Part shown: positions 36,498 to 45,110 of the stretch, piece after piece
How positions within the stretch are numbered: position 1 is the stretch's first letter
Layout: every line of letters begins with the position of its first letter
Assembly: GCF_001613385.1 (NCBI RefSeq)
Contig: NZ_BDCG01000027.1
Location: 1-64,000 of the forward strand
Source of the DNA: Nocardia flavorosea NBRC 108225
GTDB lineage: Bacteria; Actinomycetota; Actinomycetes; Mycobacteriales; Mycobacteriaceae
Direction of reading: 5' to 3'
Length of the DNA stretch: 64,000 bases
The notes under the pieces: model-generated
The model's database searches: none
Seen by the model: only the letters and a program-made list of their open reading frames with translations
What the model was told of the DNA's origin: nothing
Position numbers and translations under genes: made by a program

Positions 36498-37461
36498 CCA
36501 ACCCGACCTTCTGGAGATCTACCGCACCGCGGTACGCATCCATCGAGCCGACGAGCGACTCCGCGGCTTGCTCACCTCGGGTGAGCTGGCCGTGGCCTAC
36601 TATTCGCCCCGCGGGCAGGAGATCGTCGCGGCCGCGATGATGAGCCGGCTCCGTCGCGAGGACTACCTCGTGACCACCTACCGCGGCATCCACGACCAGA
36701 TCGCCAAAGGTATTCCCCTCGAACCGCTGTTCGCCGAACTGTTCGGCCGGGTGGACGGTACCTGCAAGGGCAAGGGCGGCCCGATGCACGTGACCCACCC
36801 CGAGACAGGCGTCATGGTCACCACCGGTGTGGTCGGCAGCGGCCTGCCGATCGGCGTAGGACTGGGCCTGGCCGCGCAGGTACGCGGTGAGGACCGCGTG
36901 ACCGTCGCCTGCTTCGGCGACGGCGCCAGTAATATCGGCGCGTTCCATGAGGCCCTCAACATGGCGGCGTTGTGGAAACTGCCGGTGGTGTTCCTGTGCC
37001 AGAACAACAGGTACGCCGAATCCACGCGGTATGCCGACGGCACCACGGTCGACCGGATCGCCGCCCGGGCGGCGTCCTACGGCATCCCCGGAGTAACCGT
37101 CGACGGCAACGATGCCGCGGAAATGGCCGCGGCCGCGCGTGATGCGGTCGAGCGAGCGCGGTCGGGCGGCGGTCCGACGCTGCTCGAGGCGATGACCTAC
37201 CGCTTCATGGGGCACTACTTCGGCGACAGCGGAGCCTATATGGACGCCGACGAGTTCGGCGCCGCGCAGCAGGCCGATCCTGTTCCCCGGCTGCGTGCCC
37301 GGCTGCTCACCGAGAAACTCGCCACCGAGGCCGAACTGACGGCCCTGGAGACCGCCGAACAGGAGGCGATCGAGGCCGCCGTCGTGTTCGCGCAGAACAG
37401 TCCCCCGCCCGGCGCCGACGAACTGCGGCGCGACGTCTACCGAGAAGAGGTGCCGGCGTGA
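36490..37461 (+). CDS. 2-oxoacid/acetoin dehydrogenase E1 component, alpha subunit
   Basis: 323 residues, the length of acetoin dehydrogenase AcoA. The thiamin-diphosphate motif GDGASNIGAFHEAL...NN spans ~144-171, and the phosphorylation-loop equivalent is YRFMGHYFGDSGAY. GTG start with CGGAG upstream, inside the end of the flavoprotein gene. With E1 beta it should decarboxylate a 2-oxoacid or cleave an acetoin-like diketone, passing the acyl group to a lipoyl arm. Confidence 0.92.
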   Translation: MNDQPDLLEIYRTAVRIHRADERLRGLLTSGELAVAYYSPRGQEIVAAAMMSRLRREDYLVTTYRGIHDQIAKGIPLEPLFAELFGRVDGTCKGKGGPMHVTHPETGVMVTTGVVGSGLPIGVGLGLAAQVRGEDRVTVACFGDGASNIGAFHEALNMAALWKLPVVFLCQNNRYAESTRYADGTTVDRIAARAASYGIPGVTVDGNDAAEMAAAARDAVERARSGGGPTLLEAMTYRFMGHYFGDSGAYMDADEFGAAQQADPVPRLRARLLTEKLATEAELTALETAEQEAIEAAVVFAQNSPPPGADELRRDVYREEVPA

Positions 37462-38441
37462 CCGCGCAGATCACCATGCAGCAGGCCTGCAACCGGGCCC
37501 TGGACGAAGCCCTCGGGCTCGACGACTCCGTGATCGTGCTCGGCGAGGACATCGGAGATCGCGAGGGCGGTGGCACCTTCAAGGTCACCACCGGGCTGTC
37601 CACGAAATACGGCACGACACGGGTGCGCACCACACCGATCTCCGAACAGGCCATCGTCGGTGCCGCGGTCGGCGCCGCGGTGGCGGGTCTGCGCCCCGTC
37701 GCGGAGATCATGCTGATGAACTTCGTGACCGTGGCCATGGACCAGCTGGTCAATCACGCGGCCAAACTTCGCTTCATGTCCGGCGGTCAGACCGGCGTGC
37801 CACTCACCATCCGCACCGCGACCGGTGCCGGCGGCGGATTCGGTGGGCAGCACTCGGATATGCTCGAAGCCTGGTTCGCCCACGTGCCGGGGCTCACGGT
37901 GGTGGTTCCGTCGTCCCCCGCGGAAGCGCAGGGTCTGCTGACTTCGTGCATCTTCGACGACGACCCGTGCGTCTTCGTCGAGAACAATCAGATGTACTGG
38001 GCGAAGGGACCGGCCGCGGAGCCGGGGGCCCGTATTCCGCTGCGGAAGGCGAATATCGCCCGCGAGGGCGCCGATGTCTCCGTGATCACCTACGGCAGGC
38101 CGGTCGGGCAGTCTCTCGCGCTGGCCGAAACGCTGGCCGAGGAGGGGATCGGAGTCGAGGTGGTGGACCTGCGGACCGTCTCGCCCCTCGATACCGACAC
38201 CGTGCTGAGCTCGGTGACCAAGACCCGGCGGGCCGTCGTCGTGCACGAGGCGGTCGGGCAGTTCGGGGTGGGTGCCGAGGTCTCGGCCCGGATTTCCGAG
38301 GAACTCGGTGGGCAACTGCTCGCCCCGGTCGTACGCGTGGCCTCGGCCAACACGCCGGTCCCGTTCGCACCCACCCTGGAACAGGCCTACCTGTACCAGA
38401 TGAGCGACGTGGAGAGCGCCATCCGGAAGGTCATCTCATGA
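37458..38441 (+). CDS. 2-oxoacid/acetoin dehydrogenase E1 component, beta subunit
   Basis: 327 residues, AcoB/PdhB-like: VIVLGEDIGDREGGGTFKV, RTTPISEQAIVGAAVGAA, AEIMLMNFVTVAMDQLVN and the C-terminal transketolase domain (DLRTVSPLDTDTV). GTGA overlap with E1 alpha. No E2 catalytic or E3 gene follows; the operon ends here and a TetR gene converges. The lipoyl-domain gene at 14067-14300 is the only candidate partner in the window. Confidence 0.92.
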   Translation: MTAQITMQQACNRALDEALGLDDSVIVLGEDIGDREGGGTFKVTTGLSTKYGTTRVRTTPISEQAIVGAAVGAAVAGLRPVAEIMLMNFVTVAMDQLVNHAAKLRFMSGGQTGVPLTIRTATGAGGGFGGQHSDMLEAWFAHVPGLTVVVPSSPAEAQGLLTSCIFDDDPCVFVENNQMYWAKGPAAEPGARIPLRKANIAREGADVSVITYGRPVGQSLALAETLAEEGIGVEVVDLRTVSPLDTDTVLSSVTKTRRAVVVHEAVGQFGVGAEVSARISEELGGQLLAPVVRVASANTPVPFAPTLEQAYLYQMSDVESAIRKVIS

Positions 38442-38614
38442 TCGCGGCGGCCGGCGGGTCCCGGCGCACGCCCTGACCGACCCGCCCGCACACGCGGTTC
38501 GGACACCCGCCGGCGGACAGGCGCAGCGGGTCACGCGGTGGAGTCGTCCACGAGACAGCCCACCGCGGCACCGGCAGATCACGAGGGCCGGTCACCGGTT
38601 CCCCGGCGCAGGAG

Positions 38615-39262
38615 TTACGTTCCGCACCGGGGTTCACGGTGTAGCACACCCGCGATGACGTACTCGACCAGCTCGCCGATCACCTCGGGCTCGTCGTCCT
38701 CGTCCTCGCCCAAGAGCAGCGGGTTCGTGACGGCGGCGGACAACACCATCCCGAAGGTCAGCCGTACCACCGACCGGGGCCGCACCGCACTGCGCCCGCG
38801 TTCGGCGACTCCCTGCTCCACGGCCGCCATCAGTTCGTCCAGCATCTGCCCCAGCGAGCCCGGCCGGCGCACGCCGAAGACCTCCGGATCGTGCGCGTAT
38901 GCCGCGAGCAGAGTCAGGATGTTCGCGCGGTTGTCCCGGAGAAAGCGGTACAGACCCGACACATAGTCGTAGGCGAGCGTCTCGCCGTCGAGGTTCAGTT
39001 GCGCGCGGCGTTCGAACTCGGCGAGGAACGCCTCGGCGACCTTGCGAAACGGCTCGAATACCGCGGCGTGGAACAGATCCACCTTCGAGGGGAAGTGCCG
39101 GAACAGCGTCTTCTCGGTCAGACCGGCGCGCTGCGCGATCTCCCGGGTCCGGGCACCGGCGAAGCCTCGCTCGGCGAATACCGCGCCGGCCGCGACCAAC
39201 GCGGCCTCCCGCACCTGCGCGCTGCTCCTGCGGGTTGCCGTCTCCCCCACCTCCCACACCAT
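38615..39262 (-). CDS. TetR-family transcriptional regulator
   Basis: 215 residues. Helix-turn-helix at about 37-60 (TREIAQRAGLTEKTLFRHF), then a helical ligand-binding domain, and an acidic loop EDEDDEPE near the C-terminus. GTG-type start. Convergent with the E1 operon across 173 bases that contain only a weak GGCGGGTC/GACCCGCC repeat. Possible repressor of the Rieske/E1 operon or of the Nudix gene (inference). Confidence 0.9.
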   Translation of the reverse strand: MVWEVGETATRRSSAQVREAALVAAGAVFAERGFAGARTREIAQRAGLTEKTLFRHFPSKVDLFHAAVFEPFRKVAEAFLAEFERRAQLNLDGETLAYDYVSGLYRFLRDNRANILTLLAAYAHDPEVFGVRRPGSLGQMLDELMAAVEQGVAERGRSAVRPRSVVRLTFGMVLSAAVTNPLLLGEDEDDEPEVIGELVEYVIAGVLHREPRCGT

Positions 39263-39572
39263 TCACCGGATGAGCCCGCACAGCCTACAGTCCTGGTCGG
39301 CAATGCCCGCAGACCAGACGCCTCCTGCATCCGCTAGCCGCTCGGCGCCGGAGTCACCTAGCGTGGCCGGCACCGCCTCTTCCCACGCGGTTCCCGGGCG
39401 GTACCTGGGTCCCGGTGATCCACCGCGATCACCGCCTCCCCGGCCCACTCGGTTTCCGCGCGGGCCCGGATCAGAACTCGTTGGGCGGGCGGCGGCGTCC
39501 GATGCAGGGTCGGCGCCGGACCCACCGAGTACGGTCGGCACCGCTCCCCGGGCGCGCGGTTTCCGGGCCCGA
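39263..39572. other. 310-base intergenic region with duplicated gene-end sequence
   Basis: Between TetR and Nudix genes on the minus strand. No gene with good coding character. It holds degenerate direct repeats of the Nudix 3' end and surrounding GC-rich sequence (see the repeat entries). Confidence 0.5.
39469..39488. repeat. Partial duplication of the Nudix gene 3' end, copy 1
   Basis: GATCAGAACTCGTTGGGCGG, 19 of 20 bases identical to 39571-39590. It includes the complement of the stop codon of the Nudix gene. GGTTTCC and GGGCCC flank both copies. Confidence 0.65.
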
Positions 39573-39590
39573 TCAGAACTCGTTCGGCGG
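39571..39590. repeat. Partial duplication of the Nudix gene 3' end, copy 2
   Basis: GATCAGAACTCGTTCGGCGG, which includes the real end of the Nudix coding sequence (PPNEF, stop). It lies 102 bases from copy 1. Confidence 0.65.
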
Positions 39591-40433
39591 TGGGTAGTCC
39601 AGGTAATACCGGCCGGCGATCTCGACGACTTTCGGCTCGATCGTCACCAGCGGCCGGACCGCCGCTGCCGCCAGTTCGGCGACCTCGGCGAGACCGTCGA
39701 GGCTCCGGCAGGTATGACTGGTCGGGGCCATCATCTCGAGCTCACCGGCGCGGGCCGCATCGGCCGCGGCCCGGACCGGTAGCCAGAGCGTGCGATCCGC
39801 CTCGCGGGGCACCGCGCCCACCCGCTGGCCGTCCGGCAGCGCCGCGACGAAGAAGCGGGTATCGAAACGGCGTGGCTCCTGCGCGGGGGTGATCCAGTGC
39901 GCCCAGGCATACAGCAGATCGGCCCGCAGCACGAGTCCGCGCGCCAGGAGGAATTCCCGCAGCGACAGGCGTTTCGCCTCCAGATCGGCGCGGGCCTCCC
40001 GGAGGTCCGCCGTCGATGTATCCGCGACGACGGTGCCGCCGTCCGGGCCGGCGAACAAGACACCGGTCTCTTCGAAAGTCTCCCGGACCGCCGCGACGAC
40101 CAGGGCACCGGCGAGCTCGGCCGGGCAGCCCAGGATGTCCGCCCATTCCTGCGCGGACGGGCCTACCCACGGGATGCCCGGCTCGGTATCCGAGCCCTGC
40201 ACACCGCCGCCGGGAAAGACGTGCATCCCGGCGGCGAAGGCCATGGTGGACTGGCGCCGAAGGAAGAGTGTCTCGACACCTCGCGGTGAATCTCGCAGCA
40301 GCACAACGGTCGCCGCGTCCCGTGGCCGGACCGCGTTGCCGTCGAACTCGGCCAGCTGTTTCACGCCGCGCGGGGAGAGCGGGCGCAGAGAATCCGCCCG
40401 CTCACTCGTCGCAGATCCATCCGTCTTCGTCAT
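39573..40433 (-). CDS. Nudix hydrolase, CoA-diphosphatase (NUDT19)-like
   Basis: 286 residues from ATG at 40433 (the frame opens 26 codons earlier without a ribosome-binding site). FVFPGGGV-type start of the Nudix region at ~72-78, and RETFEETG at 117-124. The ~40 residues between them indicate an inserted Nudix box, as in NUDT19/RP2-type CoA diphosphatases. A role in trimming CoA or acyl-CoA would fit this CoA-rich region. Substrate not provable from sequence. Confidence 0.82.
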   Translation of the reverse strand: MTKTDGSATSERADSLRPLSPRGVKQLAEFDGNAVRPRDAATVVLLRDSPRGVETLFLRRQSTMAFAAGMHVFPGGGVQGSDTEPGIPWVGPSAQEWADILGCPAELAGALVVAAVRETFEETGVLFAGPDGGTVVADTSTADLREARADLEAKRLSLREFLLARGLVLRADLLYAWAHWITPAQEPRRFDTRFFVAALPDGQRVGAVPREADRTLWLPVRAAADAARAGELEMMAPTSHTCRSLDGLAEVAELAAAAVRPLVTIEPKVVEIAGRYYLDYPPPNEF

Positions 40434-40512
40434 GTAGCACCCGCTCCACGTCGTCCGGGCCGCGCGGAGTAGCCCGGTTCGAATCAACGAATCGCCGAAC
40501 ACCGACGGCAAA

Positions 40513-40525
40513 TAGTTATATGATA
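40513..40525 (+). promoter_or_regulatory. Candidate operator site n
   Basis: TAGTTATATGATA, followed by CATCTATACTAGAC, 94 bases before the acyl-CoA dehydrogenase. Similar to sites h and t. Confidence 0.45.
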
Positions 40526-40583
40526 CATCTATACTAGACGTTGGCGCTTCGGCGCAGCTCTATCACGCCGAAAGGGGCCGTAA

Positions 40584-40622
40584 TTGTCCACGACACATCC
40601 CGGCGGGGCCGGTCCGGCATGA
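40584..40622 (+). CDS. Possible 12-residue leader ORF before acyl-CoA dehydrogenase
   Basis: TTG start, AAAGGGG 6 bases upstream, encoding MSTTHPGGAGPA, with stop in a 4-base ATGA overlap with the dehydrogenase start, which itself has only a weak ribosome-binding site. The layout matches the leaders at 17239-17301 and 46909-46941, but the TTG start makes this one weaker. Confidence 0.3.
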   Translation: MSTTHPGGAGPA

Positions 40623-41839
40623 ACATCGACTATCCACCGGACGTAGCCGATTTCCGCACAGAGGTACGCGCCTTCCTGGAGCGCGAACTCCCCGAAGGAT
40701 GGCGCGGACTCGGCCACCTGGACGAAGAGGAGGCGCGTGCGTTCACCGCGTGGTGGCGTACCCGGCTCGCCGAATCCGGATACCTCACGCCCAGCTGGCC
40801 CCGCGAGTACGGCGGAGCCGGCCTCAGTCGGCTGCAGCAGGTGGTGCTGGCCGAAGAGTTCGCCGCCGCGGGTGTGCCGCTGAACGGCAAGAACGACGTG
40901 TTCTCGATCAAGATGATCGGCAATCTGCTACTGCGCTATGGCACCGAGGAGCAGCAGCGGCGCTTCCTGCCGCGGATCGTGAGCGGCGAGGACCGGTGGT
41001 GCCAGGGCTTTTCCGAACCCGGCGCCGGCTCCGACCTGGCGGGTCTGCGGACCCGCGCGCGGCTGGAGGACGACACCTGGGTCATCGACGGGCAGAAGAT
41101 CTGGACCTCGGATGCGCGCACCGCGAACTGGATTTTCGTCCTGGTGCGCAGCGATCCGGACGCTTCCCGGCACCGGGGTATCACCATGCTGCTGGTGCCG
41201 ATGGACCAGCCCGGTATCACGGTCCGGCCGATCTCCATGCTCAGCGGGGGTGACAACTTCAACGAGGTCTACTTCGACGGTGCCCGCACGGCCCGGGAGA
41301 ACGTGGTGATCGGCCCCGGCGAGGGTTGGACGGCGGCGATGGCCCTGCTCGGGCTCGAGCGCGGCGACGAGGCAGCCACCAACCCGATCTACTTCCAGGC
41401 CGAGGTCGATCGGCTCATCGCCCTGGCGAAGGAACGCGGCCACGCCCGCGACGGTGCCGTCCGCGACGATCTCGCCCGCGCCTATACCCGCGCCCAGATC
41501 ATGCGCTATCTGGGTATGCAAACCCTGACCGGTTGGCTCGCCGGCAAGACTCCGGGTCGCGACGCGTCGATTTCGAAACTGTACTGGAGCGAGCATCACC
41601 GCAAGACAACCGATCTCGCGGTGGATCTGCTCGGCGCCGAAGCACTGGCGCCCACGGGCCGCCGGCCGATCCGGCACTACCGCGCGGACGATCCCGATGC
41701 CCCGAACTCATCGGGGTCCTGGGTCGGCACCTGGATGATCGCGATATCCGGCACCATCTACGCCGGTACCTCGGAAATTCAGCGCAACATCCTGGCCGAA
41801 TCCGTACTGGGCCTGCCGAAAGAGCCCCGGCCCGTCTGA
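40619..41839 (+). CDS. Acyl-CoA dehydrogenase
   Basis: 406 residues from ATG 40619. It has CQGFSEPGAGSDLAGL, QKIWTSDARTA, and the end GTIYAGTSEIQRNILAESVL, with Ala where MCAD-type enzymes carry the catalytic Glu. That ending is common in actinobacterial FadE proteins acting on bulky or ring-bearing substrates, some of them hetero-oligomeric. It is followed after 50 bases by a ligase on the same strand. Confidence 0.9.
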   Translation: MNIDYPPDVADFRTEVRAFLERELPEGWRGLGHLDEEEARAFTAWWRTRLAESGYLTPSWPREYGGAGLSRLQQVVLAEEFAAAGVPLNGKNDVFSIKMIGNLLLRYGTEEQQRRFLPRIVSGEDRWCQGFSEPGAGSDLAGLRTRARLEDDTWVIDGQKIWTSDARTANWIFVLVRSDPDASRHRGITMLLVPMDQPGITVRPISMLSGGDNFNEVYFDGARTARENVVIGPGEGWTAAMALLGLERGDEAATNPIYFQAEVDRLIALAKERGHARDGAVRDDLARAYTRAQIMRYLGMQTLTGWLAGKTPGRDASISKLYWSEHHRKTTDLAVDLLGAEALAPTGRRPIRHYRADDPDAPNSSGSWVGTWMIAISGTIYAGTSEIQRNILAESVLGLPKEPRPV

Positions 41840-41889
41840 TCAAGCCCCGCAGGCATTTTCGCCATCCTGTCGCCGAATCCGGAGAATTC

Positions 41890-43371
41890 ATGTACGAGGA
41901 TTACCAGCCTTCCCCACTCCAGACCTGGACGCAGCGCGTGCTGGGCCACCTCCGGCAGGATCCGGAGCGGACCGCACTGGTCGAGGCGACCCCGGATGGT
42001 CCCCGCACCTGGTCGCGAGCCAGGTTCAGCACCATGATCAGCGGCGGCGCGGAACTGCTGCTGCGGGAGTCGCCCACACCCGGCGACCTGGTGCCGGCCC
42101 TGCTGACCACCCGCCCGAACTCGATCGCCCTACTGGTCGCAGGCGCCATTACCAACCGCCCGCTGGCTCCGCTGGCGCCCCGGATGACCGAGCCCGAACT
42201 GCTTGCCTGCTTGAACCGGCTGACCGGTGATCTGCTGGTCACCGAACCCGATTACGCCGAACTCGCCACCCGCCTCGGCGCGGAAACCGGCAAGCGCGTC
42301 ATCGTGATCGACGGAGAGCTCGCCGGGAACGGCCGGCTGGAGCCGAATACCGACCCGGACCGGGTCGTGCTGGCGATGCATACTTCGGGGACGACCGGGC
42401 TTCCCAAACGCGTCGGGGTCGCCGACTTCGCGCTCGGGCGGCGGGCCGACGTCAACGGTTACCTCCTCGGTCTCCGACCGGGAGATCGCGTCGTCACGAC
42501 CTCGCTGTTCCACCATGTCGGCGGCCTCGGCAATATCGCGGTGGCACTCGGTAACGGGGTATCGCTGGCGGTGTTCCCGGCGTTCTCGGTGGAGGCGTGG
42601 AAGGCGCTCGATGCCGCGCGGCCCACCCACGCGGTCACCATTCCCCCGGTTTTCGAGATGCTGCTGTCGGCGGACGCCCTGGCGTCGAGCAGTCTGCGGG
42701 TGCTCGGCTACGGCGGCGCCCCGATCCATCCGGAAACGATGCGACGGATCCAGCTCGTGATGCCCGACGCGGAGTTCGTCAATCTTTTCGGTCAGACCGA
42801 GGGTTCACCGGTCGCCGTGCTCACCCCCGAGGATCACCGGCTGGCCGCCGGCGCCCGGCCGGAGCTGCTGAAGTCGGTGGGCCGCGCGGCGCCGGGGGTG
42901 GAGCTGCGGATCCACGAACCGGACGAGGAGGGCGTCGGCGAGGTGTGGGCCAAGTGTCCACACTCGTTCCTCGTCGACACCCAGGGCTGGCAACGCACCG
43001 GCGATCTCGGCCGGATCGACGATGACGGATACCTGTATCTCGTCGGACGCCGCGGCGACAAGATCATCCGGGGCGGCGAGAACGTTTACCCGCTCGAGGT
43101 CGAACAAGTCCTGCTCACGCACCCACAGGTGCGCGAGGCGATTGTCGTCGGTGTGCCGGATCGGCGGCTCGGCGAAACGATCAAGGCGTATATCGTCGCC
43201 GACGATGCCGAACCCGACCCGGAGACGCTGCGGGCCTACACCCGGGCCCGGCTGGCCGGATTCAAGGTGCCGGTCGCCTGGGAGTTCATCGCGGATATGC
43301 CCCGTAACCCGAACGGTAAAATCCTGCGCCGGGTCCTCGCGGAACGCGCCGCAGCAGAGGTCGCCGGCTGA
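41890..43371 (+). CDS. Acyl-CoA synthetase (AMP-forming)
   Basis: 493 residues. Phosphate-binding motif MHTSGTTGLPK at ~160, NLFGQTEG (~298), DGYLYLVGRRGDKIIRGGEN and the C-terminal Lys in MPRNPNGKILRR. GGAG precedes ATG at 41890; the frame is open further upstream but overlaps the dehydrogenase. CoA activation of an acid, linked to the acyl-CoA dehydrogenase before it. Convergent with the next ligase gene, separated by a hairpin. Confidence 0.92.
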   Translation: MYEDYQPSPLQTWTQRVLGHLRQDPERTALVEATPDGPRTWSRARFSTMISGGAELLLRESPTPGDLVPALLTTRPNSIALLVAGAITNRPLAPLAPRMTEPELLACLNRLTGDLLVTEPDYAELATRLGAETGKRVIVIDGELAGNGRLEPNTDPDRVVLAMHTSGTTGLPKRVGVADFALGRRADVNGYLLGLRPGDRVVTTSLFHHVGGLGNIAVALGNGVSLAVFPAFSVEAWKALDAARPTHAVTIPPVFEMLLSADALASSSLRVLGYGGAPIHPETMRRIQLVMPDAEFVNLFGQTEGSPVAVLTPEDHRLAAGARPELLKSVGRAAPGVELRIHEPDEEGVGEVWAKCPHSFLVDTQGWQRTGDLGRIDDDGYLYLVGRRGDKIIRGGENVYPLEVEQVLLTHPQVREAIVVGVPDRRLGETIKAYIVADDAEPDPETLRAYTRARLAGFKVPVAWEFIADMPRNPNGKILRRVLAERAAAEVAG

Positions 43372-43388
43372 TCTCCCCGGGACGCTGA

Positions 43389-43413
43389 GCCCCCGGGCCC
43401 GGAGCCCGGGGGC
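43389..43413. terminator. Terminator between two convergent ligase genes
   Basis: A perfect 10-bp GC stem (43389-43398 with 43404-43413) and 5-base loop in the 47-base gap. Confidence 0.65.
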
Positions 43414-43418
43414 CTGCC

Positions 43419-45068
43419 TCAGTCGAGCGCGGCGGCCCGATCCCGCAGCACGTTCTTGAGGACCTTCATGCTGGAGTTGCGTGGGAGCGCATCGAGGGCG
43501 ATCATCCGGCGCGGGCGTTTGAAGTTGGCGATACGCTCGGCCGACCAGGACAGGAACTCCTGCTCGGTCAACGTCGCCCCGTCCCGGACCACCACATAGG
43601 CGACCGGAACTTCGCCCAGCCGCGCGTCCGGCGCACCCACCACGGCGATCGACTCCACGTCCGGATGGTGCCCCAGAATGCGTTCCACCTCCGCCGGGTA
43701 CACATTGAACCCGCCGACGAGAATCATGTCCTTGATCCGATCGGTGATCCGGAAGTAGCCGTCCTGGTCGCGTACGGCGACATCACCCGTATGCAACCAG
43801 CCGTCGGAGTCGATCGCCTCGCTCGTGCGTTCCGGGTCCTCCCAGTAGCCGGAGGTGACGTTGTATCCACGCACCCAGAGTTCCCCGGGCTCACCGGGCG
43901 CGACGTCGGCCCCGTCGCCGTCCACGAGCCGAACCTCGACCTCCCAGGCCGGTCGGCCGACCGTGTGCACGATGTGGTCGAGGCTGTCGGACGGGACCGA
44001 TGTCGTCACCAGCGCGGATGCCTCGGTCAGCCCGTAGCCGCTCCATATCCCCTCGGGCCGCAGCTCGTCCCGGATCCGGGACGCGAGCTCCGGCGCCACG
44101 ACCGTCGAGGAAGCCATGACGTTACGGATGGAGGAGAGATCGAATTCCGGCCGCCGCGGCGAGTCCAAGATGGCCTGGAACACCGTCGGCGGCCCGTACA
44201 GGATCGACACACGTTCCTGTTCGATACGCCGCATCACTTCGTCGACGTCGAGGGTGGCCTGCGGCAGGATGGTGACCCCGTGTACCAGGCACGCCATCCA
44301 CCCGGCCTTGTATCCGAAGCAGTGGAAGAACGGCGGGATGATCAGGTAGCGGTCCGCGCGGCGGAATCCCATCAGCTTCGAGTAGTAGCCATGGGACCGC
44401 AGCGACTGCCCGTGCGTGAGCACGACACCTTTCGGGTGACCCGTGGTCCCCGAGGTGAACATGATGTCGGACACCGAATCCGGCCCGATCGCGTCGATGG
44501 CCGCCACCGCCTGCTCGACCGGCAATGCCGCGCCACCGGCGAGGAATTCGCCCCAGCCGATCCGGCCGTCGCCTGCGGTTCCGGTGAGCAGCACCGTCGC
44601 CCGGGGGCGCAGCACCGCGCTGTCCGGGTCCGCGCGGCGCAGCATCTCGAGGTAGTCGTTGCCGAGGAAATCGTCGGCGACGAACAGCAGCCGGGCGCCG
44701 CTCTTGCGGAGGATGTAGGCCGCCTCTTCGCCCTTGAAGCGGGTGTTCATCGGTACGAGGACCGCACCGGCACCCAGGGCGCCGAGGGCCGCGAGAATCC
44801 AGCGGCCGCAGTTGGGAGCCCAGATCGCGACCCGGTCACCCGGGCGCACACCCAGCGCCTGCACAGCGCGCACGGCGAGCAGCATCTCATCGTCGAGTTC
44901 GGCGAAGGTGCGGCGACCGTCCTCACCGACTAGCGCCGTCCCGTCCGGGTAGGACGCAGCGGTCTGCCGCAAGGCATTCGGAATGTTCCGGCACCGGAGG
45001 TCGTAGCGGATCCGCAGTTCTTCCGGGATGTACCACCAGGGATCCGTCGCCGAGGTGTGATCGGGCAT
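43419..45068 (-). CDS. Acyl-CoA synthetase, FadD3-like
   Basis: 549 residues: FTSGTTGHPKGVVLTHG motif (~205), YGLTEAS, GWLHTGDVAVRDQDGY, and the C-terminal Lys in LPRNSSMKVLKNVL. The N-terminal region (RVAIWAPNCGRW, VPMNTRF, FVADDFLG) resembles the FadD3 group, which in cholesterol catabolism activates the remaining ring fragment (HIP). That assignment is by resemblance only. Third gene of a minus-strand operon after two crotonases. Confidence 0.9.
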   Translation of the reverse strand: MPDHTSATDPWWYIPEELRIRYDLRCRNIPNALRQTAASYPDGTALVGEDGRRTFAELDDEMLLAVRAVQALGVRPGDRVAIWAPNCGRWILAALGALGAGAVLVPMNTRFKGEEAAYILRKSGARLLFVADDFLGNDYLEMLRRADPDSAVLRPRATVLLTGTAGDGRIGWGEFLAGGAALPVEQAVAAIDAIGPDSVSDIMFTSGTTGHPKGVVLTHGQSLRSHGYYSKLMGFRRADRYLIIPPFFHCFGYKAGWMACLVHGVTILPQATLDVDEVMRRIEQERVSILYGPPTVFQAILDSPRRPEFDLSSIRNVMASSTVVAPELASRIRDELRPEGIWSGYGLTEASALVTTSVPSDSLDHIVHTVGRPAWEVEVRLVDGDGADVAPGEPGELWVRGYNVTSGYWEDPERTSEAIDSDGWLHTGDVAVRDQDGYFRITDRIKDMILVGGFNVYPAEVERILGHHPDVESIAVVGAPDARLGEVPVAYVVVRDGATLTEQEFLSWSAERIANFKRPRRMIALDALPRNSSMKVLKNVLRDRAAALD

Positions 45069-45110
45069 CTGTTCATTACTCCCTTGACGAGCCGGTGGCC
45101 GCGGTGCGTC

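Noticed and set aside
38453..38486. GGCGGGTC/GACCCGCC repeat as a terminator of the E1 operon
   Set aside because: Only 8 bp with an 18-base loop in GC-rich DNA, which is likely by chance.
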